Shown one piece after another: positions 45,541 to 56,984 of a stretch of 64,000 bases of DNA. Source of the DNA: Aedes albopictus (Eukaryota > Arthropoda > Insecta > Diptera > Culicidae); assembly GCF_035046485.1 (NCBI RefSeq), contig NC_085138.1, positions 26,356,878 to 26,420,877 on the forward strand, read 5' to 3'. Position 1 is the stretch's first letter, and each line of letters starts with the position of its first letter. The position numbers were made by a program, and so were the translations under genes. The notes beneath the pieces are model-generated. The model was not told the DNA's origin, searched no databases, and saw only the letters and a list, made by a program, of their open reading frames with translations.

Positions 45541-46380
45541 TGCAGTTTGTTTTCTGTGACTAGTGTTTCAATGAATGGCAAGGCAATAAACTTTATCTAT
45601 AATGTATTTTATCAGATATCTCGAATTTAAACGACGGTGGAATGGGATAAATTTGGGTATAAGATTAAATAAAGACTCAAAGAACAAGATGTTTTTTTTC
45701 TGGATCACCCAGTACCAAACCGGTAATTTCTTTTAAATACTACAAGTAGAGAGGCTTGCATTACCAACATAACTAACGAAATGAAATACAATTTGTAAGC
45801 ATTGCCCTCAAAATTATTTCGCGAGCAAGGACGGCTGTATCGAGCGACCCCGAACGAGAGAAAGAGATAGAGAGATGATGATGACGTCACTGTGCAAGCT
45901 CCTATTTCTCGTCGGAAAATATCATTCCCACAATTAAGCACTAAAATGTTCGATCTATTTTGAAAAAAAGTAGCGGCAACATAGTCAGAATGGTACCTCA
46001 CAATGAAACTGTATTCGGTAGCTTCATGGCAGCAATTACAACGTATGCGATGATGTATTATAACAGTAACTTTTTGCCCGTTGTGATGATTTATAGATTC
46101 CGACGCAAATGATTAGGCTCATTTTCAGCGTAGGTGCGTTATAAATGTTTGCCTACAATGCAAAATCATCACCAAATGTGTACCTAGCAACACAGCGTAA
46201 AATATTCACCAGGACGCGGTCTGGTTTTATATCTGTGGGCCCACGCAACTAATTTTCGCGCAGGAGTCTAAACAGGTGGAATCTCCGCAATATGTTAAAT
46301 CGTTGTAAGTAAACACTCCAAATTGAGATACGGAAATTCATTTTTTTTTTTGTTAAAAATGTGTAAAACTTCTTTAGAGT

Positions 46381-46390
46381 AGAAGGAGGA
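46381..46390 (+). promoter_or_regulatory. Polypurine tract
   Basis: AGAAGGAGGA abuts the 3' LTR, the expected position of the plus-strand primer in reverse transcription. Confidence 0.8.
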
Positions 46391-46638
46391 TGTGAGATAT
46401 AAGATGTACTGCATAAAGCTGTGGAAAGGAGATTGATCACAGCAGGCGATATAGCGCATTTGAATATGATGCGAACTGTCAAGCGGACAATGTTAGCATC
46501 CCTGCTTGCGTAGCAACAACTCCAGGCGTCACCCAACCGCGTTCACTCTTGCCACTTGCGAACCGACGTCAGCCTGGGTAAGTTGTGTGTGCTGCACGTG
46601 AGGGGTGATTCCATCCCAGTGAAATACCAAACTCCACA
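46391..46638 (+). repeat. 3' long terminal repeat
   Basis: 248 bp, almost identical to the 5' LTR. It is followed by the TSD ATTAC and then by degenerate repeat that continues the pre-insertion sequence. Confidence 0.93.
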
Positions 46639-46732
46639 ATTACTGATGAAATTTTCTATGGATGTGCTGAAAGATGTTTTGTAAGAAATTCCAAACAAAC
46701 TACCGAAGAAATTCTCAAAGAGATTTGCCAAC

Positions 46733-47832
46733 TGGGGAATTTTTAGTATCGTACAATTTGGGCCGATGGGTCTCAGGTTTTCATGAAACTTTTTCGACAG
46801 GCTGGGCTCATGGATATATGAACAAAAATAATTGAGAACAATTCAAAAAACAAAGTTTTTTTTAAAGAAAATAAAAGCAAATTTGCTCAGAAATCCAAAA
46901 AAATATGAACTAGAAAAAAATTTCCTCAAAATTTTCCACAGTTGAGAAAATTCGTAAAGAAAAGCCGGAAAAACTATGCCCGAACTTGCGGAAAATTTTC
47001 AAACAAATAGTTTTGAGAAGGTGATTTCATAAGCTTTTATCGCTGAAATTTTTGGAATTCCTGAGTTATGGCCAATTTTGTGAAAAAACGACAATATAAT
47101 ATAGGCTTACATGGTCATTTTTCACAAAATTGGTCCTAACTCAGGAATTCCAAAAATTTCAGCGATAAAAGCTTATGAAATCACCTTCTCAAAAATATTT
47201 TTGTGGGCATAGTTTTTCCGGGTTTTCTCTATGAATTTTCTCAACGGTGGAAAATTTTGTATGAAAACTATTTCCACTTTATATTTTTTTGGATTTCTGA
47301 GAAAATATGCTTTCATTTTCATTACAACACACGTAGAACAAGCTTCGTTTTTGAGTTATGATTTTTCTAAGAAAAGGCTTATATGGCACATTTGGACATT
47401 TTTCAACAAAATTGGCCATAACTCAAAAAAGAAAAAAAAAGTGCATTCCAAAAATTTCAGCTATTCAAGTTTATGAAATAACCTTCTTAAAAATATTTTT
47501 TTGAAAATATTTCTCGAGTTCGGGTATAATTTTTCCGGCTTTTTCTTACGAATTTTCCCAACTGTGGATAATTTTGTGGAAAACTTTTTCCTGTTCATAT
47601 TTTATTTTTGATTTCTGAGGAAATTTGCTTTCATTTTCTAAAAAAAAAATTGGTTCTACGATGCTTTGTTGAAGAGTTATCATTATTTAAAGTAGGTAGT
47701 GTCAGGGGAAAACCAGAAATTTCCACCAGAGTTTTTCGGAAAAATAGACGACCCTGAATTTTCTCAATTTTTGTTTGTTCATATATCCATGAGCCAAAGG
47801 CCAATTTGCACGATAATAAAAAAAAATCCCCA
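46733..47832. mobile_element. 1.1-kb foldback element, copy 1
   Basis: The left end TGGGGAATTTTTAGTATCGTA pairs with the right end ATAATAAAAAAAAATCCCCA, followed inward by GGGTCTCAGGTTTTCATGAA on the left. The centre contains a near-perfect hairpin of about 75 bp per arm (47016-47195, GAGAAGGTGATTTCATAAGC). The same family recurs at 60204-61390. No coding capacity. Confidence 0.75.
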
Positions 47833-49165
47833 TAATTATTGTATAGAAAAGTATATTTCCATTACATTAATGGCTTTTTTTCTGTTTGGGTGAGCCACTG
47901 CGACCAGTATTTAGATCTTTTGTGGCATTACCCGTATCCTTAGTATTTAGTGCATGTCGTACTACTCCATTGTCATTGAGAGGCAATGAAGCATCGATTT
48001 CTGTACAGTTCCTGTTTTGTTATCCCAGAGGTGCAAGAAATCGATTGCGATGAAAAGGTCCCGTTATCATAGAGATTTAAATCCCAGTGAAAGAGCGCCC
48101 CTAATCAAACACAATCTTTTTAAATTCTGAGAAAAACAAAACGGTGGTACTGATGTTTATCCATGCATCGGAACTCTAGCCCCATCCATGTCTTGCTTCT
48201 AGTTTAGTCCCAGGACAACATAGCAAAACCCGGGACTTTAGGCTAGTTGCAAAACTCTGTCAAATTAGAGAATGTGTTCTGCAATAAGAATACACGTGAG
48301 ACCTTGAATTACCAAAACTTAACAGTCCTTGATAGGTTAGTACGCAATTAGATACGTAAAGCATGTTTGTTTTCCTTACATCAAGTGTAGTCTCGGGTGG
48401 GCAAAGTCCGATTCTTTAACTATCAGCAAGGCAGAATAAATGCAATTTTAGAAACTGTCACCAGTAACAAGGACTTTGTACCATGAATCCTTATTACCAA
48501 AACATATTACCCCAACTTGACAAACCGGATGTCACTAGGGTTCGGTTTGGTAGATCTATCACCGCAACGCAACCCAAAAAGGCGATCTACCCACGCTACG
48601 GGCTCCGTTAAAGATCGAGCATATTTTAAACCCCCTCAACCATTCATCCATCAGCACGGGTCGCCTGACACCTTGGATTGGGGTTCCCTGTTTAGTGGAC
48701 TTTTACCCCCGGAACAGGTGGTCCGTAGTGTTATTCTTAGCCAATTGAGACAACCACTACCGACACTACACAGCTATCTAGGCTGATCGGGAAAAGAAGT
48801 TAATATTGAGGATCAACTTCATAGTCATACGGACCCGAACAGCCGGGAAATGGCTTTACAATGGCCGTGGACAGAATGACCACGTATTGACAGATGCACG
48901 TAAGGCTTGATAATGGCCATGAGTCCGAACTAATATAAATAATTGCAACGGATCATGAAATTAGTTGTTCGGATCATGAAATTATGATTTGTAATTATGA
49001 TTTCATAATATAACAAAAAAATATTTTTCATGATTTATGAATAATAAAAACAGGATAAGATTTATTTCCAATTGACATTTATTGCTGTAAGTTTTAAATA
49101 CTTGGGATTGCGTTGAGCCTAGGGCTGCAAATCTCTTAAATAAAGATAATAATAATAAGATTTAT
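47833..49165 (+). mobile_element. Probable 3' part of a non-LTR retrotransposon
   Basis: The right end GAGCCTAGGGCTGCAAATCT then TTAAATAAAG and (ATA)n is a LINE-type tail. It also resembles the tail of the SINE at 43293-43466. The sequence to the left is unique-looking; an 89-codon ORF (48517-48786) has no recognised domain. The 5' limit is unknown, and the part before about 48180 may be unrelated. Confidence 0.35.
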
Positions 49166-49189
49166 TTCCGTGTAGCCTCCACACAAATC

Positions 49190-49660
49190 TTACCCTCTAC
49201 CCTATTCTTCACCCTAACCTTCTATCCTGGCGTCTACCCTATCCTGTATTCTTCCGTCTACCATACCCTCTTCCTTTCCTTCTGCGTTACCCTCTACCCT
49301 TAACCTTCACCCTAGCCCAAGCCCGTGCGCAATGGTGCGCACTGAAAATGTTCGTTTTTCCAGTGAACATTGTTACACGAAGCGGTGCAGCAACGCTACA
49401 AAAACGAAAACGACATTACACTCTCCCCTACCATCTATCCGAACCCCCTACTCCATCCTTTACTCTGATTTTCTATCCTACCATCTACTTTAACCCGCTG
49501 ACCTACGCGCTACCATACCCTCTACTCTAACTCACTTCCATATCCTCTACCCTACCCTTTACCCTAACCCTCTGCCCTACCATCTACTATATCCTTCGTC
49601 CAAACCCTTTACCCGACCGGTACCCCACCGTCTACCCTACCCTCTATCCTAACATATGCC
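49190..49660. repeat. CTACCCT satellite, second array
   Basis: Imperfect CTACCCT / CTAACCCT words as at 36490-37391. It is interrupted at about 49320-49420 by a stretch with GTGCGCAATGGTGCGCAC and AAAACGAAAACGAC that is not satellite. Confidence 0.8.
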
Positions 49661-49664
49661 CGAT

Positions 49665-49760
49665 CGACAGATTTTCATATTGCATGGTATCTTAGTTAAA
49701 ACTACCATTCCATGGCTGCCATCTTGAATTATGATCCGCCGCCGCCATGTTGAATTTCAA
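49665..49760. repeat. Fragment of the GCCGCCATCTTGAAT repeat
   Basis: CATATTGCATGGTATCTTAG followed by GCCATCTTGAATT matches the unit of the array at 22940-24340 in order. Single copy. Confidence 0.6.
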
Positions 49761-49819
49761 AACGGCGTCGAAAATCGATTTATGACTTTTACTCATCGAG
49801 TCCGATCGATATACATATT

Positions 49820-49990
49820 AGACCTGTGCGCCGCCGCGCCACGCCGCCGCCGCCAACACTTTTTGTCCCACACCGACGCCGATCGAGGTATCGGCGGCGC
49901 GCCATACGCCGCTGTTTGTCACGCCGCCGATTTTCATTTTTCGCGCCGGTGATCAGTGCACGAATAAAATTAAGTTTATGTAAAGTTGAA
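49820..49990. repeat. GCC-rich repeat with AGACCTGTGCGCCG end
   Basis: Starts AGACCTGTGCGCCGCCGCG and is dominated by GCCGCC words. The mirror end TCGGCGCACAGGTCT occurs at 55581-55595 after a similar GCCGCC tract, so both are probably ends of one TIR family. Confidence 0.5.
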
Positions 49991-50059
49991 ATAAAAAAAA
50001 ATATCGCGATCACTAGGGTCATAAGAGTTTGATTACATTAATTGATTTCTCAACTCTAA

Positions 50060-52280
50060 GAACACTCATTCTCATCTCTCCAGAAGTTTCTTCAGAGAAT
50101 CTTCCAGAAGGATTCAGTGATGCCTCCTGAAGATCCACCTGGGATTCCTCCTGAAAAATCTTCAGGGATGCCTCCAGGATGATTTTTTTTCAGAAGATCT
50201 CTCAGGAATATCTCGACAGGAGTACCTTTGAAAAAATAGTTCAGGAGAATTCAGGTTTGCCTTCTAGAGAAACATCAGAGATTCATCCAAAAGATCCTCC
50301 AGGAATTCTCATAGGAGGTCCTTCAGAGATTAGTCTGAGAGTTCCTTCATGGATTCCTTCAGGAGTTTCTCTAGGATCTAGTCCAGGAGTTTCCTCAGAG
50401 ATTCCTCCATTAGAGATCCATTAGAAATTCCTGGAATTCGTTCAAAAATCCTTCCTGAAATTCCTGTGGAGATTCCTCATGGAATTACTTCGGCATGCCT
50501 CAAGAAAAAAATGCAGAGATTCTTTCAGGAGTTACTCAAGGATTGCTCCAGAAGTTCCCTCGGTGACCTCAGGAGTTCGCTCAGGGGTCTCCCTAATAGC
50601 TCCAGGGGGATTCAAGGATGCCTCCATGTGTTCATTAGGAATTCCTTCAGAAGTTCTGTAAGCTATTTCAACGGGAGTTCGTTCAGGTATCCTTCCAGAA
50701 GTCTCTTTAAATATTCTTCCAGGAAGATTCATAAATGCAACCTGAAGATCCATCAAGAATCCCGTGAGAAGTTTCTTCAGGAATTCTTGCAGGAGGTCGT
50801 TAGAAATCAGTCTAGGAGTACCTGCAGGGATTCCCTCTGAAGTACCATTAGAAATTCCTACAGCAGTTCTTTCCAGGAGTTCCATCAGAGATTCCTCCAG
50901 GAGTTTCAGGGATTCTTGCAGATGTTCCTTCGGAGATTCCTGCTGAATTTCTTCTGGGATTCCTACAGAAGTTCCTTCAGAAATCATTACAGAAGTTCAT
51001 TCAGAGAATCTTAAACGAAGATCCAAGAATACCACCAGGAGAATTCAGAGATTACTCCAGAAGTTTATCCAGCAATTCCTATATAAGAGTTCTTACCAAA
51101 ATTTCTTCAGGATATCCTTAGGGCATTGTTCGAGAAGTTCCTTTAGGATTTCTTCCAGAAGTTCTTCCAGGGATTGCTTCTGGGATTCCTTCAGGGAATC
51201 TTCTAGGAGTTCCTTCAATAATTCCCTTAAGATTATAATCATGCATATCGCCAGGATATTCTTGATGTAGTTTCTTCAAGAATTCCTCAAGGATTTCCAC
51301 CGCCTGGAAATCCTGTGGATATTCCTACCGGAATTCCATCGAGCATTCCTCTGGAATCCCCGCAGAGATTTCTTCTGTTATTTCTTCGGGGATTCTTCCT
51401 AGACTTCAGGGGTTCCCCTGGACTTCCTTCGAGGATTCCTCCTGGTTTTTTTCTGAAATTTTTTCGAGGATTTCTATTGGATTTTTTTCCAGAGATTCTT
51501 CCTAGGTTTTCTTTCGGGGTGTCCTCCTAGACTTTCTTCGAAGATTCCTCCTGAAATTTTTTCAGGGATTCCTTCTAATATTCTGTCAAATTTCTTTGGT
51601 GGTTCCTCTTAGAATTCTTTCGGAGATTCTACTTGGATTTCTCACGGAATTCCTCCAGGAACTTCTCCTGCACTTTATTTAGGAGTTCCTGTTGGATTTC
51701 CTTCGGGGATTCCTCCTACAATTCATTCTGGAATGTCTCCTGAAATTCTTTTGGGGATGCCTTTTGGAATTCCTTCGGGTATTCCTCCTAAGACGTACTT
51801 CATGGATTCCTCCTGGAATCCTTTCAGGGCTTTTTGCTGATATTCTAACGTGGATTTCTCCTGAAATTTCTTCGAGGTTTTCTCTTGGAATTTCTTTGAT
51901 AATTTTTCTTAGAATTCCTTCGGACATTCTTCCTGGATTTGTTTTAATTATTCCTCATGGAATTCTTTCAAGAGTTCGTCTCGAGTTTCTTTGGGATTTC
52001 CTTCTAGAATTGCTTTAGTGATTTCTTCTAGAATTCCTTCAGGGATTCCTCTTGGAATTCATTCGGAAATTTTTCCTGGGCTTCCGCTTGGAAATCCTTC
52101 GGAGATTCCTCCCAAAATTCCTTCAGAGGTTCTCCCTGGGATTCCTACAGGGTTTTCTCCTTTCATTTCTTCGGGGATTTCTCCTGTAATTGCTTCAGAA
52201 ATTTTTCCAGGAATCCCGTCGGATATTCATGCTGGACCTCCTTCAGGGATTTTTCCTGGACTTTCTTTAGGGATTCCTCC
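50060..52280. repeat. 24-bp degenerate array (GGATTCCTCCTGGAATTCCTTCGG)
   Basis: Imperfect repeats of GGATTCCTCCTG plus GAATTCCTTCGG, a 24-bp dimer of 12-bp halves. Because 24 is a multiple of 3, frames on both strands stay open for long runs and give 8-residue cycles (GIPSEIPP on plus, RRNSRRNP on minus). These ORFs of 80-150 codons are repeat by-products, not genes. Confidence 0.85.
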
Positions 52281-52282
52281 TA

Positions 52283-52959
52283 CAGGGTGCGGCAGGAAAA
52301 AATGCGAAAAGTTCATGGCACTATTACACGCTAAATATGGGATACACTAGCGTAGCCAGAAATTTTCTCTGGGAGGGGTTTTCGATGTTCAATAATAACT
52401 TATTTTATTCGACATTCACATTTTATAAATATATAGTCAATTTGAGCCGTAGGTTGAAAATAGCGGCGCAGCCGAAAAAAATTTTCGCCACAAAGCGGTT
52501 TATATTGAAAATTTGTTCCAGAAATTTTGGCTCCCGGGGGGAGGGGGGGGGATTTAACCACAAACCCCGCCCCCCTCCCCCCCTGGGCTACGCCACTGAT
52601 GGGATATAGATGACTATTTTTTCTTGACAGTGTATCAGTCAATGTCTATATTCTAGAACTGCAAAATAAAAATAAACATATTTGATGTTTAACATGTGAT
52701 AATGTAAGCCTAATAAGCGGGTATCAATAAACTGCACGCCTGTGTACTTTTCTGCGGTTTGAAAATTCTGATTGTCTTCAGCTTTAGGCGCCGCCCTGTA
52801 AAGGTTAGTGACCAAAATGTGAAAATTTTTAATTTACTTTTCAGAAAACTAGCCTATTAAAGATCATGGAACTTTGAAACATAGATTGGTTAACGTCAAA
52901 TGGAGAAAATGAGGTTTGAAGTTGAAAAACACTTTCGCATTTTTTCCTGTCGCATACTG
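52283..52959. mobile_element. Tc1/mariner-type MITE (TA duplication)
   Basis: The left end CAGGGTGCGGCAGGAAAAAA pairs with the right end, reverse complement CAGTATGCGACAGGAAAAAA. TA flanks at 52281-52282 and 52960-52961. It interrupts the 24-bp array, which resumes at 52962. It contains a nested hAT MITE. Confidence 0.88.
52345..52598. mobile_element. hAT-type MITE nested in the TA-flanked MITE
   Basis: Ends CACTAGCGTAGCC and (reverse complement) CAGTGGCGTAGCC are flanked by a perfect 8-bp duplication, ATGGGATA (52337-52344, 52599-52606). A G-run/C-run palindrome lies near the right end. No ORF. Confidence 0.9.
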
Positions 52960-52961
52960 TA

Positions 52962-54760
52962 GAATCAATTCGAAGATTCCTCCTTAAATTCCTTCTGGGA
53001 TTCCTTCTAGAGTTCCTTCGGGGATTTCTCTTGAAATTTCTTTGGGGATTCCTCCTCATATTCCATCGGGGATTCCTCCTGAAATTTCTACGGGAATTCC
53101 TCTTCGATTTTTTTCGGAGATTTCTGCTGGAATTCTTTCAGGGTTTTCCAACGAGGATTCCTCCTGGATATTTTTCGATGGTTCCTCCTAGAAATACTTT
53201 GAGGATTTCTTCTCGAATACCTTCAAAAAAAATTTTTTTTGGGATTGCTCCTGGACTTCCTTCATCAAATCCTCCTGGGATTTTATCGGGGATTCCTCTT
53301 GATATTCCGTCGTGAATTCCTCCTGGAATTCCTTCGAGATTTCCTCCTAGAATTCTTTGGTAATTCCTCTTAGATTTCCTTCGGAGATTCTTCCTTCAAT
53401 TCTTTCAAAAAATCCTCATGGAATCACTCCTCCTGCAATTCCTTCAGGATTTCCTTCTTGAATTTCTTCGGTAATTTCTCCTATTATTCATTTGGGAATT
53501 TCTTCTAGTATTCGAAGATTCCTCCTAGAGTTCCTTCGAGGATCCCTTCTTAAATTTCTTTGGAGATTCCTCCTCCACTTCTTATGGGGATTCATATTAG
53601 AATTCCTTGGGGGTTTCCTCTTTGAGGAATCCGCATGTAATTCCTTCGGAGGTGATCTCGGGGATTCCTACAGGGATTTCTCCTGTAATTTCTTCGGGGA
53701 TTTTTTCTAGACTTCTTTCGCGGATTCCTCCTAAAATTCATTCGGGGATTCCTCCTGTTATTTTGTCGGGGTTTACCCCTGGAATTCCTTCGGGATTTTC
53801 ACATGGAATTTCTTTGGTATTTTCTCTTCAATTTCTTCGGAGATTCCTGCTGGAATTCCTTCGAGAGTCCTACCAGAATTCGTGCAAGATTTCTCCCTGA
53901 AATTCCTTCGATGATTCTTCCTAGAATTCTATCGAGAATTTCTCCTGGAATTCTGTCGTGGATTTCTCTTGGAATTCCTTCGGATATTCCTCCTAGAGGA
54001 ATTTCGGAGATTCCTTTTACAATTCCTTGGGGGGTTTCTTTTGTGGGGTTCTTCCTTCGAGGATTCTTCTTAAAATTCTTTCGGAGATTTCTCCTGATAT
54101 TTTGTCGAGAATTCCTATTGGATTTCCTTCGGGATTTCATCTTGAAATTCCTATGGTAAATCCTCTTCGAATTTCTTCGAAAGTTCCTCCTAGAATTCCT
54201 TCGGCGATCCCTCACGGAATTGCTCCGGGAATATGAGATTCCTCCTGAAATTCCTCCGAGGATTCCTAATAGAATTCTTTCGGAAATTTGCCTAGTATTC
54301 TTTCAAGGATTTCTGCTGGAGTTCCTTCAGAGATTCTTTCTCGATATTTTTCGTTGATTCCTTCTTTAAATCCTTTGGAGATTCCTTCTCGAAATTCTTT
54401 AGAAATTCCCGCTAGAATTCCGTCGGGGATTCCTCCTGGAAATCCTTTGGAAATTCCTGCTGTAATTCCCTTGGGGTTCCGGCTTGAATTCATTTGGGGA
54501 ATCCTCCTGGAATTTCTTTCGAAGATTCGTCCTGGATTTCTTTCTGCAGAATTCTTCAGAATTTTTTGCAGAGATCTCTAAAAGAGATTCTTGTACTGCC
54601 AGAGTTTCTTCAGGGTTTCATACAGCAGTTCTTGCAGAGATTAATCCAGATTTTTATTTCATGGAATTTTTCAGAAGTTTCTTTCAGGTTCCTCCTAGAA
54701 TTCCTTCTGGGATTCCTTCCTGAAATCATTCGGGGATGCCTTAGACTTTATTATCAAGTT
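52962..54760. repeat. 24-bp degenerate array, continuation
   Basis: Same array as 50060-52280, including the same IP/GI and RN cycle peptides on the two strands. It decays into ordinary degenerate repeat after about 54560. Confidence 0.85.
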
Positions 54761-54904
54761 TGAAAGCTTCTGAAGATTCTGAGAAAACAAAACAAAAAAC
54801 TGTAGCAAAATCAATATCAATTTGCCCTTCATTTGCAATGGAGTAATGCAACATTTATTTCACTAAGGATACGGTAAAGTCTCAATTTCCAATTATAAAT
54901 ATTT

Positions 54905-55116
54905 GTTTTTTTTTTTAAAGACACGGACACGTTTAATGCTTCCAGTGAGCTATTTGCTCTTTGAAGGAAGCACGACACTAGACAACGGACTAGCATGCAA
55001 CGCCCAGTGGCACAGCCGAAAACTTTTCCTGACAGCTGCGGCGGGAATCGAACCCGCGCTCCTCAACACGATGCGACTAAAGGCTTGGTGACCTTAGCCG
55101 CACGACCACGAAGCCC
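54905..55116 (-). mobile_element. tRNA-derived SINE
   Basis: On the minus strand the head GGGCTTCGTGGTCGTGCGGC and a perfect B box (GGTTCGATTCC) are followed by a body with CTAGTCCGTTGTCTAGTGTC. It ends in a poly(A) run (poly-T at 54905-54916 on the plus strand). No TSD was found. Same family as the fragment at 30958-31115. Confidence 0.8.
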
Positions 55117-55499
55117 TGACCTCGAAACAGCCGCGAGTACTTCGGCTTCCCAAAACTAAAATAGTATTAGGGCAGTTAAAAATTTTAAAAATGTAAACAA
55201 CGTAAAAACAAAAATGAACAAATCATTTTGGCTCATTTATGCCCATCCCATCATTTTAGCTGTACAGAAGCGGAACAAAAATAACTCTTGACTGTTTCTT
55301 GGGCGCCCGAGCCTTCCAAATAAACGAATAAGTAAAAAAATGCCGCAATAGGTCTAATCACGCAGTGACGGACCCGAACAGAAATAAAAAAGGTATTCAT
55401 TCTAACGTAATAGTTTATGTCATCAATGGTCATGAAAAAGCTCAGACTACAAACTCTAGAGCGTAATGACAACTTCTTTGCCTTGCCAATGTTGAAATT

Positions 55500-55595
55500 A
55501 TGGTCAAATTTTGGTCACGCCGATGACGCCGCCGCCGCCGGATAAAAATGACCCTCACGCCGCCGCCGAGCAAAATATAATCGGCGCACAGGTCT
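55500..55595. repeat. GCC-rich repeat ending TCGGCGCACAGGTCT
   Basis: GCCGCCGCCGCCGG and CACGCCGCCGCCGAG tracts end in a sequence that is the reverse complement of the start of 49820-49990. Confidence 0.45.
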
Positions 55596-55739
55596 ACCAC
55601 CCATCTATCCGTGGTAGCCTTTCTACTGACCAAGATCGATCGATACTCAATAATCATTTTAGCTATTTAAAAGTTGAACAAACAATTCTTAAGCAAACTT
55701 CAGCTTAAGGAACTGTTATTCAGCTATGTTTGTTTCTTG

Positions 55740-56160
55740 TGTAGTTACCCATATTGCATGGCATCATAACTCAAGCTTCCATTCCGTGTCCGCCATCTTT
55801 TATTTTAAAACTAGCTGAACCCGGCAAACTTTGTCTTGCCTACTGCGTTTTTTGACGTTTCAAGTCTTTAGCCAAGTCCAAGTCCCCGTTCGAAAGGTAT
55901 GAAAAATCGATTTTTAAAAATTCTCAATTTTTCCATGTTTTATGCTTTATAAACCTTCCTTGGGTGAAAACTAACAGAACAAAACTAAGACGACCCAAAT
56001 CGGACCCTCCGTTCGCAAGTTATGCGCGGTCCCACGTATGCCACTGCATTTTTATATATATAGATGGCGTACCCATATCACATGGTACCCGAAGCAGCAT
56101 TGCCGTTAAATAGCATACATTCTGGAGTTTTGGCCGCCATCTTAGAATTCAATCCGTAAT
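55740..56160. repeat. GCCGCCATCTT-family fragments around an ACTAGCTGAACCCGGCAAAC insert
   Basis: ACCCATATTGCATGGCATC, CGCCATCTTTTATTTTAAAA and later GGCCGCCATCTTAGAATTC belong to the 22940-24340 family. Between them (about 55812-56064) lies an insert starting ACTAGCTGAACCCGGCAAAC and ending TATATATATAGAT. I recognise this as a widespread interspersed repeat type with a TA-rich tail. Confidence 0.55.
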
Positions 56161-56650
56161 TCCAATACTAATATAACCACCTCCACAATCTAAAGAATGT
56201 GTATGCCAAATTTGGTTGAAATTGATTGAAATATATATTTCGCATTGAAAATGAAGCTCATCGATAGTGACAATATGTAGTATTTTTAGCAGGCATTGTA
56301 TTTATCATCTGAGCAAGAGATCATCTTGGCTTGTAGGAAAGATAATATCCCTAATCAGAGATGGCACTGAAATGATCCATCTCGTCATCTTAAGATGATC
56401 TGAGCTATCTTGACAGATCGAACAACATAAAAGTTGAATTTGAAAATTAAATTAGTTCTAGGAATATATTTATGAACGAACGTAGAATTGCGATCAGTAT
56501 AATTTGGATGTGGTGTGCATTCCATCGGGCTGTGGGATCTTCATACTGAAACTATGTACCGGTAGATGAATTCCTCTTTAAATAGCTTTTTAATTAGTGG
56601 ATTGGGAACAAGTCGAATGTGCTTTTTCAACGATATGGTTTTGCGGAAAG
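56161..56650. other. Unassigned AT-rich spacer
   Basis: No ORF, tandem structure or element end recognised. GCGGAAAG at the right edge is the target copy for the MITE that follows. Confidence 0.35.
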
Positions 56651-56984
56651 CACAGACAAACAGACGTAACTCTTAAAGGAAATTCCTCAAAAACTTTTGC
56701 CCGGTGCCTTTTTCATGAGCACACTGCCACCTGCTGGTAGAACCACGCGAGACACGGTCGGCCATGATGGATTTCGATTTGACGTTTGTCTAACACTCAC
56801 ACTACTAAAAAAGCGCCTGTAATTTTCATTTGCATCATTCAGCAACGTGTACACTGACAAACGTCAAAGCGATCGAACACTAGCGCATCTGGTGGAAGGA
56901 TCGCGCAAATCAAATGAAATTCGAATTGATCGTTAAATGCATTTGCCAAGCCGTTTTGAAGAGTGTTACGTCTGTTTGTCTGTG
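56651..56984. mobile_element. MITE with 7-bp target duplication
   Basis: Inverted ends CACAGACAAACAGACGTAAC at both sides (the right copy adds AC before TCT) are flanked by CGGAAAG (56644-56650, 56985-56991). 334 bp, no ORF. Superfamily not assigned; a 7-8-bp duplication would suit P or hAT relatives. Confidence 0.85.

Larger units (their letters stand above)
43626..46638 (+). mobile_element. Complete non-autonomous LTR retrotransposon
   Basis: Two 248-bp direct LTRs (43626-43873, 46391-46638) start TGTGAGAT and end TCCACA. They differ at one position by eye (GATGTC versus GACGTC). A 5-bp TSD, ATTAC, flanks the whole (43621-43625, 46639-46643). TTGGCGAATTCCTGCC directly after the left LTR is a plausible primer-binding site, and AGAAGGAGGA directly before the right LTR is the polypurine tract. 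The 2.5-kb interior has no gag, protease, RT or integrase, so mobilisation must have been in trans. TGT...ACA ends and a 5-bp TSD suit BEL/Pao or gypsy. A 110-bp tandem array fills half the interior. Confidence 0.93.

Noticed and set aside
50179..54763. Collagen-like or proline-rich protein genes on both strands
   Set aside because: Opposite strands of the same 24-bp repeat give equally long ORFs; no start context, splice site or non-repetitive domain.
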